From Candidatus Limnocylindrales bacterium (GTDB lineage: Bacteria; Chloroflexota; Limnocylindria; Limnocylindrales; CSP1-4), in NCBI GenBank assembly GCA_031292335.1, contig JARLHH010000075.1, positions 1 to 50,854 on the forward strand: a stretch of DNA of 50,854 nt. The letters are read 5' to 3'. Each line of letters opens with the position of its first letter. The first letter of the stretch is position 1. This document shows positions 25,200 through 33,310 of the stretch, piece after piece. The notes below the pieces were generated by a model that saw only the letters and a list, made by a program, of their open reading frames with translations, did not search any database and was not told the origin of the DNA. The position numbers and the translations under genes were made by a program.

Positions 25200-25471
25200 G
25201 CGGTGCCCGCGCCTCGGCCGTGCAGCTCCGCGGACGAGTGGCGGACGCCTGGGCGCGGGGAAGTCTCTCCCGGCGTGCAGCGATCGTGGCGGGCGGCACG
25301 GTCACCCTGGCGCTCGCGGGGGCGTTCCTGTTCGGGGCCTGGCACGTGCTGTTCGGCTGGCTGGTGAAGGGCAACCCCCGCGCCGGCGCGTTCGGGGTCG
25401 CGCTGGCGGCCGTCTCCGCGGCGCTGCTCTGGCTGGAGGCTCGCCTGCTCCGGCGCCGCTTCTCGCGCTGA
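25196..25471 (+). CDS. Small integral membrane protein
   Basis: This 91-residue protein has a basic N-terminus, two hydrophobic helices (AAIVAGGTVTLALAGAFLFG and AGAFGVALAAVSAALLWLEA) and a basic tail (RLLRRRFSR). No family is recognised. GTG 25196 overlaps the stop of the preceding 34-codon frame. The 337 bases after it (25472-25808) contain no convincing gene; a TACGCT at 25556 is the only promoter-like word seen. Confidence 0.55.
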   Translation: MSGARASAVQLRGRVADAWARGSLSRRAAIVAGGTVTLALAGAFLFGAWHVLFGWLVKGNPRAGAFGVALAAVSAALLWLEARLLRRRFSR

Positions 25472-25808
25472 CCGCCCGCATGTTCCGGGGCCAAGAAGGC
25501 CTTAGCCGCCGCCACGCGGCCAGCGCGGCCACCCGTCCCGCGGCCACGACCCTCATACGCTGGTCGCCACCGGCGAACAGAACCGCCGCGTCAAGCAGGC
25601 GCGTCCGCCACGATCCACGCGCTGCCCGGCCTTGCTCGCCAGGCACGAACGAACCTGATAGAAGCGGCCGCGTGCGGGTTCGTGAACGTCCCGCATCGCC
25701 CTTCTGCTCTCATCCCGCGACGCGCTCGGCACGCCGATCGCGTGGAAGCTGGCCACCCGAAGGCGGTCGGCACGCGAACGGGACAGGGCCGATCCTCCCC
25801 GGCCATGG

Positions 25809-26765
25809 TCAGGTCGCCTCGACGACTTCCTCCGGCCTGGGCGGTGCCGGCTCACGCCCGCGCGTCCAGACGATGATCGCGACCGCGACGATGATGACCA
25901 GGCCGGCGAGCCCCGTCCGGGCCGTCACCGGCTCGCCCAGGATCAGGGCGCCCAGGGCGACCGCCACGATGGGGTTGACGTAGGCGTAGGTCGCGACGAG
26001 CGGGAGCGGGGCGACCCGGAGCAGCCAGGCGTAGGCGGTGAAGCCGATCAGCGACCCGGCCGTGATGAGGTAGGCCACGGCAACCGCGCTCCCCGGCGTG
26101 ACGTTCGCGAGGCGGAATCCGGACAGCTCGCCGGTGGCGAGCGAGACGACCGCGAACATCACCCCGGCGCAGAGCATCTGCATCGCGACCCCCACGAGCG
26201 GCCGCGCCGGCAGGTGGGCGCGAGCGCTGTACAGCGAGCCGGTCGCCCAGAGGACCGGCGAGCCGAGCAGGATGACAACGCCCGTCCCGTCGACCGGCGC
26301 GCTTCCGCCGGCCGGCCACACGAGCACGCCGACGCCGGCGAACCCCAGCGCGATACCGCCCAGCGCCGACCAGGACAGGCGCAGGTTGAAGAAGAGCCGG
26401 CCGAGGATCGCCACCCAGAGCGGGAGCGTCGCGATGAGCAGCGCCGCGATCCCCGATGCGACGGTCGTCTCCCCGAGCATGACGAGCCCGTTGCCGCCGA
26501 GCAGCAGGAAGCCGCCGATGATCGCGGCGTCGCGCCACTCGCGCCGCCCGGGCCGGGCCTCGCCGGGACGTCCGCGCGCGGTGGCGAGGTACAGAAGGGA
26601 TCCGGCGACCAGGAAGCGGATCGACCCCATCGCGAACGGTGGGATCGTCTCGACGGCGACGCGGATGGCAAGGTACGTGGAGCCCCAGATAAGGTAGAGG
26701 GCCGCGAGCGCAAGCGCCACCCGCGAGCCGGGCGCACCCAGCGCGCCTCGGGAGTCCGTTGCCAT
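25809..26765 (-). CDS. EamA/DMT-family transporter
   Basis: This 318-residue membrane protein has the ten-helix, two-repeat layout of drug/metabolite exporters, with the diagnostic start LYLIWGSTYLAIRVAV and the second repeat ending in ATYAYVNPIVAVALGALILGEP. Substrate is unknown. ATG 26765 gives the usual EamA N-terminus; upstream in-frame starts would add unrelated Arg/Ser-rich sequence. CATCCT ends 7 bases before the ATG and may be a weak -10. It is divergent from the methyltransferase gene, with 85 bases between starts. Confidence 0.88.
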   Translation of the reverse strand: MATDSRGALGAPGSRVALALAALYLIWGSTYLAIRVAVETIPPFAMGSIRFLVAGSLLYLATARGRPGEARPGRREWRDAAIIGGFLLLGGNGLVMLGETTVASGIAALLIATLPLWVAILGRLFFNLRLSWSALGGIALGFAGVGVLVWPAGGSAPVDGTGVVILLGSPVLWATGSLYSARAHLPARPLVGVAMQMLCAGVMFAVVSLATGELSGFRLANVTPGSAVAVAYLITAGSLIGFTAYAWLLRVAPLPLVATYAYVNPIVAVALGALILGEPVTARTGLAGLVIIVAVAIIVWTRGREPAPPRPEEVVEAT

Positions 26766-26835
26766 GCCGCAAGGATGCCAGCCGGATCGGAGCCCCGCTG
26801 GTGGGAGGCGTTCCACTGCGGCTCGTCGGGCATGC

Positions 26836-26841
26836 GACAAT
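26836..26841 (+). promoter_or_regulatory. Possible -10 box (GACAAT) of methyltransferase gene
   Basis: GACAAT ends 9 bases before ATG 26851; it is a weaker match than other boxes in the window. Confidence 0.35.
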
Positions 26842-26850
26842 CGCGGCGAG

Positions 26851-27876
26851 ATGCCGCTCGACGACCGATTCGACGACCTGGTCGCCAGCCTCACCGGGTT
26901 CTACCGGGCTTGGGTCATCGAGCTCGGGATCGAGCTCGGGCTGTTCGCCCGCCTGCGCGAAGCCGGCGCGGACGGGCTGACGCGGGCGCAGCTGGCCACC
27001 GCGGCCGGGACGGCGGCCGAGCCCACCTCCGCCTGGTGTGACGCCGCGTACGCCGCCGACCTCGTGACCGACGACGGCAGCCGGGTCACCCTGGATCCGG
27101 ATGTCGCGACGATCCTGCTGGAGAAGGACCGGCCGGAGTACCTCGGCGGGCAGTTCGCCTACACGGTGACGGCAAGCCTCGACTACGACGCGATGGCGGG
27201 ATACGTTCGCACGGGCGTGCCCGTGGGCTCGCGTTCGGCTCGCTACTACCGGGCGATCGAGGAGCTGACCCGCCAGGACATCGCCGTCTTCTTCGAGGAG
27301 GCGCTCGCCGCCCTGCCCGAGCTGGTGGCAAGCCTCGTCCGGGGCATGGACGTCCTCGACCTCCACTGCGGCGGGGGCCGCTGGCTCGCGGCGATCGCCC
27401 GGCGATTCCCCGCAACGCGGCTCGTTGGCGTCGAGCCCGAGCCCAACTCGGTCGCCCGGGCAATCCAGCTCGTGCGGCGCCACGGGCTGGCGTCGCGAAT
27501 TCGCATCGAGGCCCGCGAGGTTGACGACGGGCTCGACGCCGCGCTCGGTGCCGGCTCCTTCGATCTGGCCTATTTCCAGCACGCCCTCCACGAGATGCCG
27601 GATCCGGGCGAAGCGCTCCGGGCCGCCTGGCGCGTGCTTCGACCGGGAGGCTGGCTCATCGTGCTGGGCTGGTGCCTGCCCGACCGGCTGGAGGGCTACG
27701 CGTCGCTGCACGGCCAGCTGATCGCCGGGGTCGCCCTCGACGAGCTCTTCCACGGGGCCCGCCTGCGGACGGTGGCCCAGCACGCGGAGCTGTTCCGAGC
27801 CGCCGGACTCCCGGAGCCCGCGGCGATCCCGCTCCAGTCGGACGCGACGCTCCTGGTGGTGCGCCGCGACGCGTGA
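26851..27876 (+). CDS. SAM-dependent methyltransferase with N-terminal winged helix
   Basis: This 341-residue protein has an N-terminal winged-helix-like domain (residues about 10-75, FYRAWVIELGIELGLFARL, then TRAQLATAAG), a linker and a class I methyltransferase domain with motif I MDVLDLHCGGGRWLAAIAR and post-I VGVEPEP, ending with LRPGGWLIVLGW. This layout resembles Rv2258c-like small-molecule methyltransferases. The substrate is unknown. ATG 26851 is preferred to an upstream in-frame ATG at 26764 because the upstream part overlaps the divergent promoter region. Confidence 0.85.
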   Translation: MPLDDRFDDLVASLTGFYRAWVIELGIELGLFARLREAGADGLTRAQLATAAGTAAEPTSAWCDAAYAADLVTDDGSRVTLDPDVATILLEKDRPEYLGGQFAYTVTASLDYDAMAGYVRTGVPVGSRSARYYRAIEELTRQDIAVFFEEALAALPELVASLVRGMDVLDLHCGGGRWLAAIARRFPATRLVGVEPEPNSVARAIQLVRRHGLASRIRIEAREVDDGLDAALGAGSFDLAYFQHALHEMPDPGEALRAAWRVLRPGGWLIVLGWCLPDRLEGYASLHGQLIAGVALDELFHGARLRTVAQHAELFRAAGLPEPAAIPLQSDATLLVVRRDA

Positions 27877-27946
27877 CGGACCCGCGCCTGCGGGCTCCTC
27901 CGGTCCGGGGGACGGGCCGTCAGGCCCGCCGGCGGCGACGCTGCTC

Positions 27947-28633
27947 GTGCGCTGGGTGACCGGTGACGTGACCCACGTGCGCGCCATCCTGGGCGCGGCG
28001 CTCGGGATCGCGAGCACTCCCGAAGCGTCCATCGCGATCCCCGGCCTGCGGCTGGAGGTGGCCGACTCCCGAACCAGGCCCGGGACCCGAGTCGCCGATC
28101 ACCTCGAAGTGGCCACCGCGGATCCGACCGGAGAGGGCGGCCCGGCGGACACGGCGACGGCAGGTGTTGCCCCTCTCTTCGCGCTGGGGTGGGCGACCGT
28201 CGACCTGGACCGGGCTTCCGCCGCGTGGCCGGGCCTCCGCTGGGGCCAGGTGCCCCGGGATGCGCTCGTCGGTGCGCACGGGCTGCTGGGCGAGCCCGCT
28301 CCGGTCGGCGAGGTCGTCCCGGCGTGGCGGCCCGGGTCCCGGCTGCTGCTCCTGGAGCCCGACACGGAGGGACGGATCGCGGCGGCACTGGCGCGCCACG
28401 GCGAGGGCCCGGCGGCCCTCTACGTCGCCCTGCCGGCCGCCGCCATTGCCGGTGCGCGTCGCCGCCTCGCGGCGCTCGGTGTTCGCCCCGTTCGCGGGGC
28501 CGGTCCGTTCGGACCGGAGATGGCGCCGGCGGGCCCGCCGGCGTCCGGCCCGACCCTGATCCTGCTCAGGCTCCCCAGGCCGGTCACGGCCGGCGGCCCG
28601 GCGGAGGGTGGACGCGGTACCATCCCGCCATGA
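27947..28633 (+). CDS. Hypothetical protein, possibly glyoxalase (VOC)-like
   Basis: This 228-residue protein has no clear signature. The order of segments (FALGWATVDLDRASAAWPGL; GSRLLLLEPDTEGRIAAAL; AALYVALPAAAIAGARRRLA) is reminiscent of a glyoxalase-like fold, which is a weak suggestion. The start is uncertain: GTG 27947 is the first candidate and GTG 27956 also fits. It ends with an ATGA overlap onto the GNAT gene. The 70 bases after the methyltransferase hold no other signal. Confidence 0.5.
   Translation: MRWVTGDVTHVRAILGAALGIASTPEASIAIPGLRLEVADSRTRPGTRVADHLEVATADPTGEGGPADTATAGVAPLFALGWATVDLDRASAAWPGLRWGQVPRDALVGAHGLLGEPAPVGEVVPAWRPGSRLLLLEPDTEGRIAAALARHGEGPAALYVALPAAAIAGARRRLAALGVRPVRGAGPFGPEMAPAGPPASGPTLILLRLPRPVTAGGPAEGGRGTIPP
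28618..28623 (+). promoter_or_regulatory. -10 box (TACCAT) of GNAT gene, inside preceding gene
   Basis: TACCAT ends 6 bases before ATG 28630 and lies in the last codons of the preceding gene, whose stop overlaps the ATG. Confidence 0.55.
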
Positions 28634-29070
28634 TCGAAGGAGCCACGCTCACGTTCCGGGACGCCGGCCCGGACGACGCCGCCTGGATCGCCGGCCTCCT
28701 TTCCGACGAGGGATATCCGGCCGGGGCGACCGACATCGTGCGGCGCCTGGAGCGGTACGTCGAACGGGAGTGCCCGGTGCGCGTGGCGGAGGCGGCCGGC
28801 GAACGCGCGGGCTTCGTGGCCTGCCAGGTGATCCCGCGCTTCGAGCATGACGACCACGTCGTCCGCGTGATGGCGCTGGTGGTGGACCCCGGGATGCGGG
28901 GGCGAGGCGTCGGACGTGCGCTGATGGCCGAGGCCGAGACGATCGCGGACGGAATCGACGCGGCCTTCCTGGAGGTGACCGCCGGTCATCATCGGCCCGG
29001 CGCCCTGCGTCTCTTCGAGGTCGCCGGGTACGACGCCACGCTGACGACGTACCTGCGGAAGCGCCGCTGA
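28630..29070 (+). CDS. GNAT-family N-acetyltransferase
   Basis: This 146-residue protein is a single GNAT domain. It has the beta4-alpha3 acetyl-CoA pyrophosphate-binding motif in MALVVDPGMRGRGVGRALMAEAE and the typical late strand ALRLFEVAGYD. The acceptor is unknown. It is flanked by a four-base overlap upstream (ATGA) and a CTGA overlap downstream, where the DUF4032 gene appears to begin on CTG. Confidence 0.88.
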   Translation: MIEGATLTFRDAGPDDAAWIAGLLSDEGYPAGATDIVRRLERYVERECPVRVAEAAGERAGFVACQVIPRFEHDDHVVRVMALVVDPGMRGRGVGRALMAEAETIADGIDAAFLEVTAGHHRPGALRLFEVAGYDATLTTYLRKRR

Positions 29071-30359
29071 GCACGCAGCACACGGAGGCCTTTCCCCACC
29101 TCCGGCTTCGCGTCGCCTCGGATCCGCTCCTCGCCCTGCCCTGGGAGCTGCCGCTCCACCACTGGACGGCCGACCGGGCGGCGCTGCGCGACCTGCCCGT
29201 CGGCCCGTCGCGCCACCTGGTCCGCTTCGTCATCCTGGACGGCACCACGTACGCGCTCAAGGAGCAGGCCATCGAGAGCGCGCGCCACGAGTACGACGTG
29301 CTGCTCCGCCTCGAGCAGCTGGCGCTGCCCTCCGTTCGTGCGATCGGGATCGCGGTCCGACCGCTCGAGGACACGGCGATCCTGGTCACCGAGTACCTCC
29401 GCCACTCGCTCCAGTACCGGCGGCTCCTCATGCGGGTCCCGCTGACGGCGGGCGGCTACCGCGAGCGGCTGCTCGACGCGATGGCCTCGCTCCTGGTGGA
29501 CCTCCACCGGGCGGGCGTGTACTGGGGCGACTGCTCGCTCTCGAACACCCTGTTCCGGCGCGACGGCGGCACGATCCAGGCCTACCTGGTGGACGCCGAG
29601 ACGAGCGAGACGTACGCGGCGCTCTCCGACGGCCAGCGCGCCTACGACCTCGACGTCCTCGTCGAGAACGTGGCGTTCGGCCTGGCCGACCTGGCGGCCT
29701 ACCAGGGCCACCCGGAAGCGATGGACGAGCAGATCGCGGCGGCCGAATCCGTGCGCCACCGCTACACGGCGCTCTGGCGGGAGCTGCACGACCAGATCGA
29801 CATCCAGGCCGGCGACCGCTTCGCCATCCAGGCCCACATCCGGCGGCTCAACGAGCTCGGCTTCGCGATCGGCGAGATCGAGCTGCTGCCCGGCGAGGCG
29901 GGAACGGTCCGCCTGCGGACCGCCGTGGCCCAGCGCGACTTCCACGCCCGCGAGCTGGCCCGTCGCACCGGGCTCGTCGCGCTCGAGGGCCAGGCGCGCC
30001 TGCTCCTCAACGACCTTCGCGAGTACCGGGCCTGGCTGACCTACTTCGAACGCCGGCCGGTCTCGTCGGTGGAGGGCGCCTCGCGGTGGCAGGCGGAGGT
30101 CCTGGAGCCGTACCTTGACCGCCTCCAGGCGGTGATCGGCCCGGGCCGGGATCCGCTGCAGGCGTACTGCGACCTGCTGGAGCACAAGTGGCTGCGCTCC
30201 GAGCGGGCGCGGCAGGACCTGGGGCTGGAGGCCGCCTTCGCCTCCTACGTGGCGGCCGGTGCGCCCGCGCCGGAGGGTTCGGACAGCGCTCCGGCGCTCG
30301 ACGTCGAGCCCCTGGAGGCGCTCGCGATGTCCGAGGACGACCTCGCGCCGGATGTCTGA
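29067..30359 (+). CDS. DUF4032 kinase-like protein, probable CTG start
   Basis: This protein of about 430 residues is a DUF4032 member with a protein-kinase-like fold: a VAIK-like Lys in TYALKEQ (Lys65), a catalytic-loop-like YWGDCSLSNTLF (Asp155, Asn160) and a DFG-like LVDAET (Asp176), followed by the DUF4032 C-terminal region. The first ATG, GTG or TTG in frame is GTG 29298, which would delete the Lys strand. The open frame and family-like sequence extend back to CTG 29067, which overlaps the GNAT stop as CTGA. The substrate is unknown. Confidence 0.82.
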   Translation: MSTQHTEAFPHLRLRVASDPLLALPWELPLHHWTADRAALRDLPVGPSRHLVRFVILDGTTYALKEQAIESARHEYDVLLRLEQLALPSVRAIGIAVRPLEDTAILVTEYLRHSLQYRRLLMRVPLTAGGYRERLLDAMASLLVDLHRAGVYWGDCSLSNTLFRRDGGTIQAYLVDAETSETYAALSDGQRAYDLDVLVENVAFGLADLAAYQGHPEAMDEQIAAAESVRHRYTALWRELHDQIDIQAGDRFAIQAHIRRLNELGFAIGEIELLPGEAGTVRLRTAVAQRDFHARELARRTGLVALEGQARLLLNDLREYRAWLTYFERRPVSSVEGASRWQAEVLEPYLDRLQAVIGPGRDPLQAYCDLLEHKWLRSERARQDLGLEAAFASYVAAGAPAPEGSDSAPALDVEPLEALAMSEDDLAPDV

Positions 30360-30368
30360 GCGGGCAGC

Positions 30369-30902
30369 CTACCAGCGCTCCTCGTGGACCAGCTCCGCGA
30401 GGGGCCGCCGCCCACCGGCCCGATTCGGAGCGCTGAGCACCGCTGGCTCGGCCGGGTAGCCGAACGACAGCAGGTACTCGAAGTGCATCTCGGGCGGGAT
30501 GCCCAGCAGGTCGCCGGCGCGCTGGTGCTCGTAGATGGTGGCGGGGGCGCTGCCGATTCCGAGCTCCCACGCCGCGAGCACCATGTTCTGGGCCGCCCGG
30601 CCGAGGTCGAACGCGATCGACAGCGGTGCGCCTTCCGCGCGCGGATCCGGGCTCACCAGCGCCACCGCGACGGCCGCCCCGGCCAGGTGACCCGCCCATG
30701 GCCCGGTCGTCGACAGCTCCCGCAGGTGGTCGCGATCGCGGCAGACGATGAACGCCCAGCGCTGCAGGTTCTTGGAGCTGCCCGCGCGCCGCCCGGCGTT
30801 GAGGATCCGCTCCAGCGCCCAACCTTCGAGGGGCCGGTCCGCGAACGCCCGGACTGTCCGCAGCGTGTCGATCGCCTCCCAGGTGCCGAGTGCCGGTTCC
30901 AT
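30369..30902 (-). CDS. Nitroreductase-family flavoprotein
   Basis: This 177-residue protein is an FMN-dependent nitroreductase-type oxidoreductase. The FMN-phosphate region TLRTVRAFADRPL is near residue 15, AGSSKNLQRWAFIVCRD near 42, and the C-terminal family segment GYPAE is present. It reduces nitro- or quinone-type compounds or acts in cofactor chemistry; substrate unknown. GGGAGGTAA just upstream of the ATG is a strong ribosome binding site. It follows the hydrolase gene by 21 bases on the same strand, so the two are likely co-transcribed. Confidence 0.88.
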   Translation of the reverse strand: MEPALGTWEAIDTLRTVRAFADRPLEGWALERILNAGRRAGSSKNLQRWAFIVCRDRDHLRELSTTGPWAGHLAGAAVAVALVSPDPRAEGAPLSIAFDLGRAAQNMVLAAWELGIGSAPATIYEHQRAGDLLGIPPEMHFEYLLSFGYPAEPAVLSAPNRAGGRRPLAELVHEERW

Positions 30903-30923
30903 GGGTTACCTCCCGTGCGTGCT

Positions 30924-32009
30924 TCAGGCCGGACCGGCGCCGGCCGCGGCCGCTGCGGTCGGTCTGGCTGGCCGCTCTGCTTCGTCCACCGCGGGCCCGG
31001 CGGTGGGCCTCTCGAGGGCGCTGAACTCCCCGTTCGTGTCCGGCTGGCGGAGGACGGGCAGTGCCATCGCGCGGGCGGCCGCTTCGTCGGGTCCGGGTCC
31101 TCCCTCCAGGTGGCGGGCCAGGAACGCCGCGACCCGCCCCCGGTAGGCGGGATCCTCGAAAAGCCACCGGTGGCGTGCCTCGGGCATGATCATGAGCTCG
31201 ACGTGGCGCCCGGCGACCCGGCGCGCCGCCCGTTCCAGGCGGCGGGCATCACCGGCGCCGACGATCTCGTCCAGCGCGCCGTGGATGATCAGGACCGGGC
31301 CCGGGTACCGGCCAACCGCCGCCGACGCGCTGGCGGCCGACGGCGCGTGACCGCGCGGCCGCAGCAGGACCCGCATGCTGAGCGCCGCCAGCGGGTGCGC
31401 GACCACGCCCGGCAGGCGCAGTCCCGCCAGCTGGAACGTCCTGCGGACAAGGCGCCGGGGATCGGCCGGCGTGGACGTCAGGACGAGCGCAGCCGTCCGC
31501 GGGTCGTCCGCGGCGGCGATCGCGGGCCCGATCGCCCCCATCGAGTGCCCCAGGATCGCGACCGCGGTGACGTCCGGCCGCGCCGCCGCCAGTCCGACGG
31601 CAGCCAGCGCATCCGCGCCGAACTCCGCCGCGCTGATCGGGAGTGCCTCCGGCGGGTTCTCGCCGTGGCCGCGCACGTCGAACATGAGGGTCGCAAACCC
31701 CGCCGCGTGCAGGAACGCGGCGTTCGGCAGCATCCGGGCGCGGTTCGACTCCCAGCCGTGGACCAGGACCACCGCCGGCGCGGGGCGGCCGCCGGGAGCC
31801 GGGACGAACCAGCCTGGCAACGGCCCGGCGCCCGACGGGACGCGCACGACCTCGAACCTGAGGCCGTAGGCGGCGGGCGTCTCGAGCAACGGTCGGCGCG
31901 CGGGGAACCCGGCTCGGCGCCGGTACTCGAGGGCGAACCGATAGGCCGCGACGGAGGGCGCGGCGGCCGCCAGGCTCAGCGTGACGAGGATGGCCCGGGA
32001 TCGGCGCAT
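30924..32009 (-). CDS. Alpha/beta hydrolase with intact catalytic triad
   Basis: This 361-residue protein starts with one membrane or signal helix (AILVTLSLAAAAPSVAAYRF) and then an alpha/beta hydrolase domain with VVLVHGWESNRARML, nucleophile elbow ILGHSMGAIG, acid in HGALDEIVGAGDA and His in EARHRW. Unlike two other hydrolases in the window it keeps GHSxG. The C-terminal 60 residues are Ala/Pro-rich. TACGCT ends 6 bases before the ATG at 32009, only 38 bases from the divergent J-domain gene. Confidence 0.87.
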   Translation of the reverse strand: MRRSRAILVTLSLAAAAPSVAAYRFALEYRRRAGFPARRPLLETPAAYGLRFEVVRVPSGAGPLPGWFVPAPGGRPAPAVVLVHGWESNRARMLPNAAFLHAAGFATLMFDVRGHGENPPEALPISAAEFGADALAAVGLAAARPDVTAVAILGHSMGAIGPAIAAADDPRTAALVLTSTPADPRRLVRRTFQLAGLRLPGVVAHPLAALSMRVLLRPRGHAPSAASASAAVGRYPGPVLIIHGALDEIVGAGDARRLERAARRVAGRHVELMIMPEARHRWLFEDPAYRGRVAAFLARHLEGGPGPDEAAARAMALPVLRQPDTNGEFSALERPTAGPAVDEAERPARPTAAAAAGAGPA

Positions 32010-32015
32010 GGGCGA

Positions 32016-32021
32016 AGCGTA
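32016..32021 (-). promoter_or_regulatory. -10 box (TACGCT) of alpha/beta hydrolase gene
   Basis: On the minus strand TACGCT ends 6 bases before the ATG at 32009. It sits 14 bases from the -10 box of the divergent gene. Confidence 0.6.
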
Positions 32022-32035
32022 CCGCCCCGCTCGGC

Positions 32036-32041
32036 TAGGAT
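32036..32041 (+). promoter_or_regulatory. -10 box (TAGGAT) of J-domain gene
   Basis: TAGGAT ends 6 bases before ATG 32048. Confidence 0.6.
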
Positions 32042-32047
32042 GGTGCG

Positions 32048-32902
32048 ATGGGCCAACGTGATCCTCACGACGTGCTGGGCGTTCCCAGGAACGCCAGCCA
32101 GGTCATGGTCAAGGCGGCGTGGAGACGTCTGGCCCGCGAGCACCACCCAGACCTGGCCGGGGATTCCGCGGCTCGCCGGGACGCCACTCGCCGGATGGCA
32201 GAGATCAACGCGGCCTACCAGGCCCTTCGGTCGGCACCCGGCGGGCGCGCGGGCACAGCCGGACATGACGGAGCGGGGGGCGGCGCGTCAGGAGCGGGGG
32301 CGTCCGGGTCGGGAGCGTCCGGCACCGCCGGCCCGGGGGCCGCGCACCCGGCTGGTCCGCCGCCCCCGCCGCCGACGCGCCCGGTCACGGCACGGCTCGA
32401 CACGACCGATCTCTTCCGGCAGCGCAACGCCACGACCACCCCGGCCGGAGGCGGCTACCGACATCGGCCGCGTGTCGCCGGCGGGCTCAAGCGGGCGACC
32501 TGGGGTCAACCGGAGCAACCGCGCGCCTCCGACCCGACCGGTCCGCTCCAGCGCGTGCGGTCCCGGCGCGCGGTGCGCCGGCCCCTGCCCGACCTCGACG
32601 CGGCGCTGGCGACGCAGATCTCGTTCGGCAAGTTCCACGGGCGCACGCTCGCCGAGATCGCCAGGCTGGAGCCGAGCTACCTGGTCTGGGTGGAGCGGAC
32701 GATCACCCGCGACCCGGACCTCGTCGCGGCGGCCCGGGTCGTGCTGGACGAGGGGGAGCGCCGTGCGGCGGGCGGCGGTGCGAGCGAATCCGGGTCGGCG
32801 GTCGACGGCACAGCCGGCTCCGGGGAGGGGTCGCGACCGGACGGGTCCGGGGACGCCGCGGCGCGTCCCCGTGAAGGCGTGGCCCGAGGGTCCGCGGGAT
32901 AG
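32048..32902 (+). CDS. J-domain protein fused to ExoX-like C-terminal domain
   Basis: This 284-residue protein has an N-terminal J domain (about 5-65; HPD at 33-35, then MAEINAAYQAL), a long Gly/Ala/Ser/Pro-rich linker, and at about 193-235 a small domain (ISFGKFHGRTLAEIARLEPSY, then LVWVERTI) that resembles the C-terminal domain of exonuclease X-like proteins. The J domain should stimulate a DnaK-type ATPase; the second domain may bind DNA or protein. It lacks the Gly/Phe region, zinc fingers and substrate domains of DnaJ, so it is not the housekeeping chaperone. The 408 bases after it (32903-33310) show no gene. Confidence 0.85.
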   Translation: MGQRDPHDVLGVPRNASQVMVKAAWRRLAREHHPDLAGDSAARRDATRRMAEINAAYQALRSAPGGRAGTAGHDGAGGGASGAGASGSGASGTAGPGAAHPAGPPPPPPTRPVTARLDTTDLFRQRNATTTPAGGGYRHRPRVAGGLKRATWGQPEQPRASDPTGPLQRVRSRRAVRRPLPDLDAALATQISFGKFHGRTLAEIARLEPSYLVWVERTITRDPDLVAAARVVLDEGERRAAGGGASESGSAVDGTAGSGEGSRPDGSGDAAARPREGVARGSAG

Positions 32903-33298
32903 TCCGCGGACCCGATGAGTCCGCAGCCACCGACACGGGCTCGGGCCTGCGGGCCGGAGATCCATGGTTACTCGACTCGTGCCCGAAGCACCAGGGGCCA
33001 CCCATTGACGCTCCCCGCGGCGTCCTGCACGTTCGGTATGTCCCGGCGTTCCGAGCCGTGGTCGACGCCCCAGGGTTGTCCCGGTGGCTCGCGCCGACGG
33101 CTGCAGGAAGGAACGTATCCCGGCCGCGCGCGTGCGACAACATGACCTCCGTCCGGTGCGCGCTCGCGAAAGGGTGGTGGCGTTCGAGCACCGGCCCCAG
33201 GATCGCCGCAACGCCCCGCCGGGACGCGCCGCGCGCGGAGCCGTCAACCCGTGCGCCGGGCCCGGTAGCCCGCGGCCGCACGCTCTCGCCGGGTCGCG

Positions 33299-33304
33299 TA
33301 GGCT
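33299..33304 (+). promoter_or_regulatory. -10 box (TAGGCT) of lipoprotein gene
   Basis: TAGGCT ends 6 bases before ATG 33311. Confidence 0.55.
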
Positions 33305-33310
33305 GACCCC

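Noticed and set aside
25472..25808. Short frames on both strands downstream of the small membrane gene
   Set aside because: Products are Arg/Ser/Pro-rich without domain or ribosome binding site, and their frames run on antisense to EamA; treated as non-coding.
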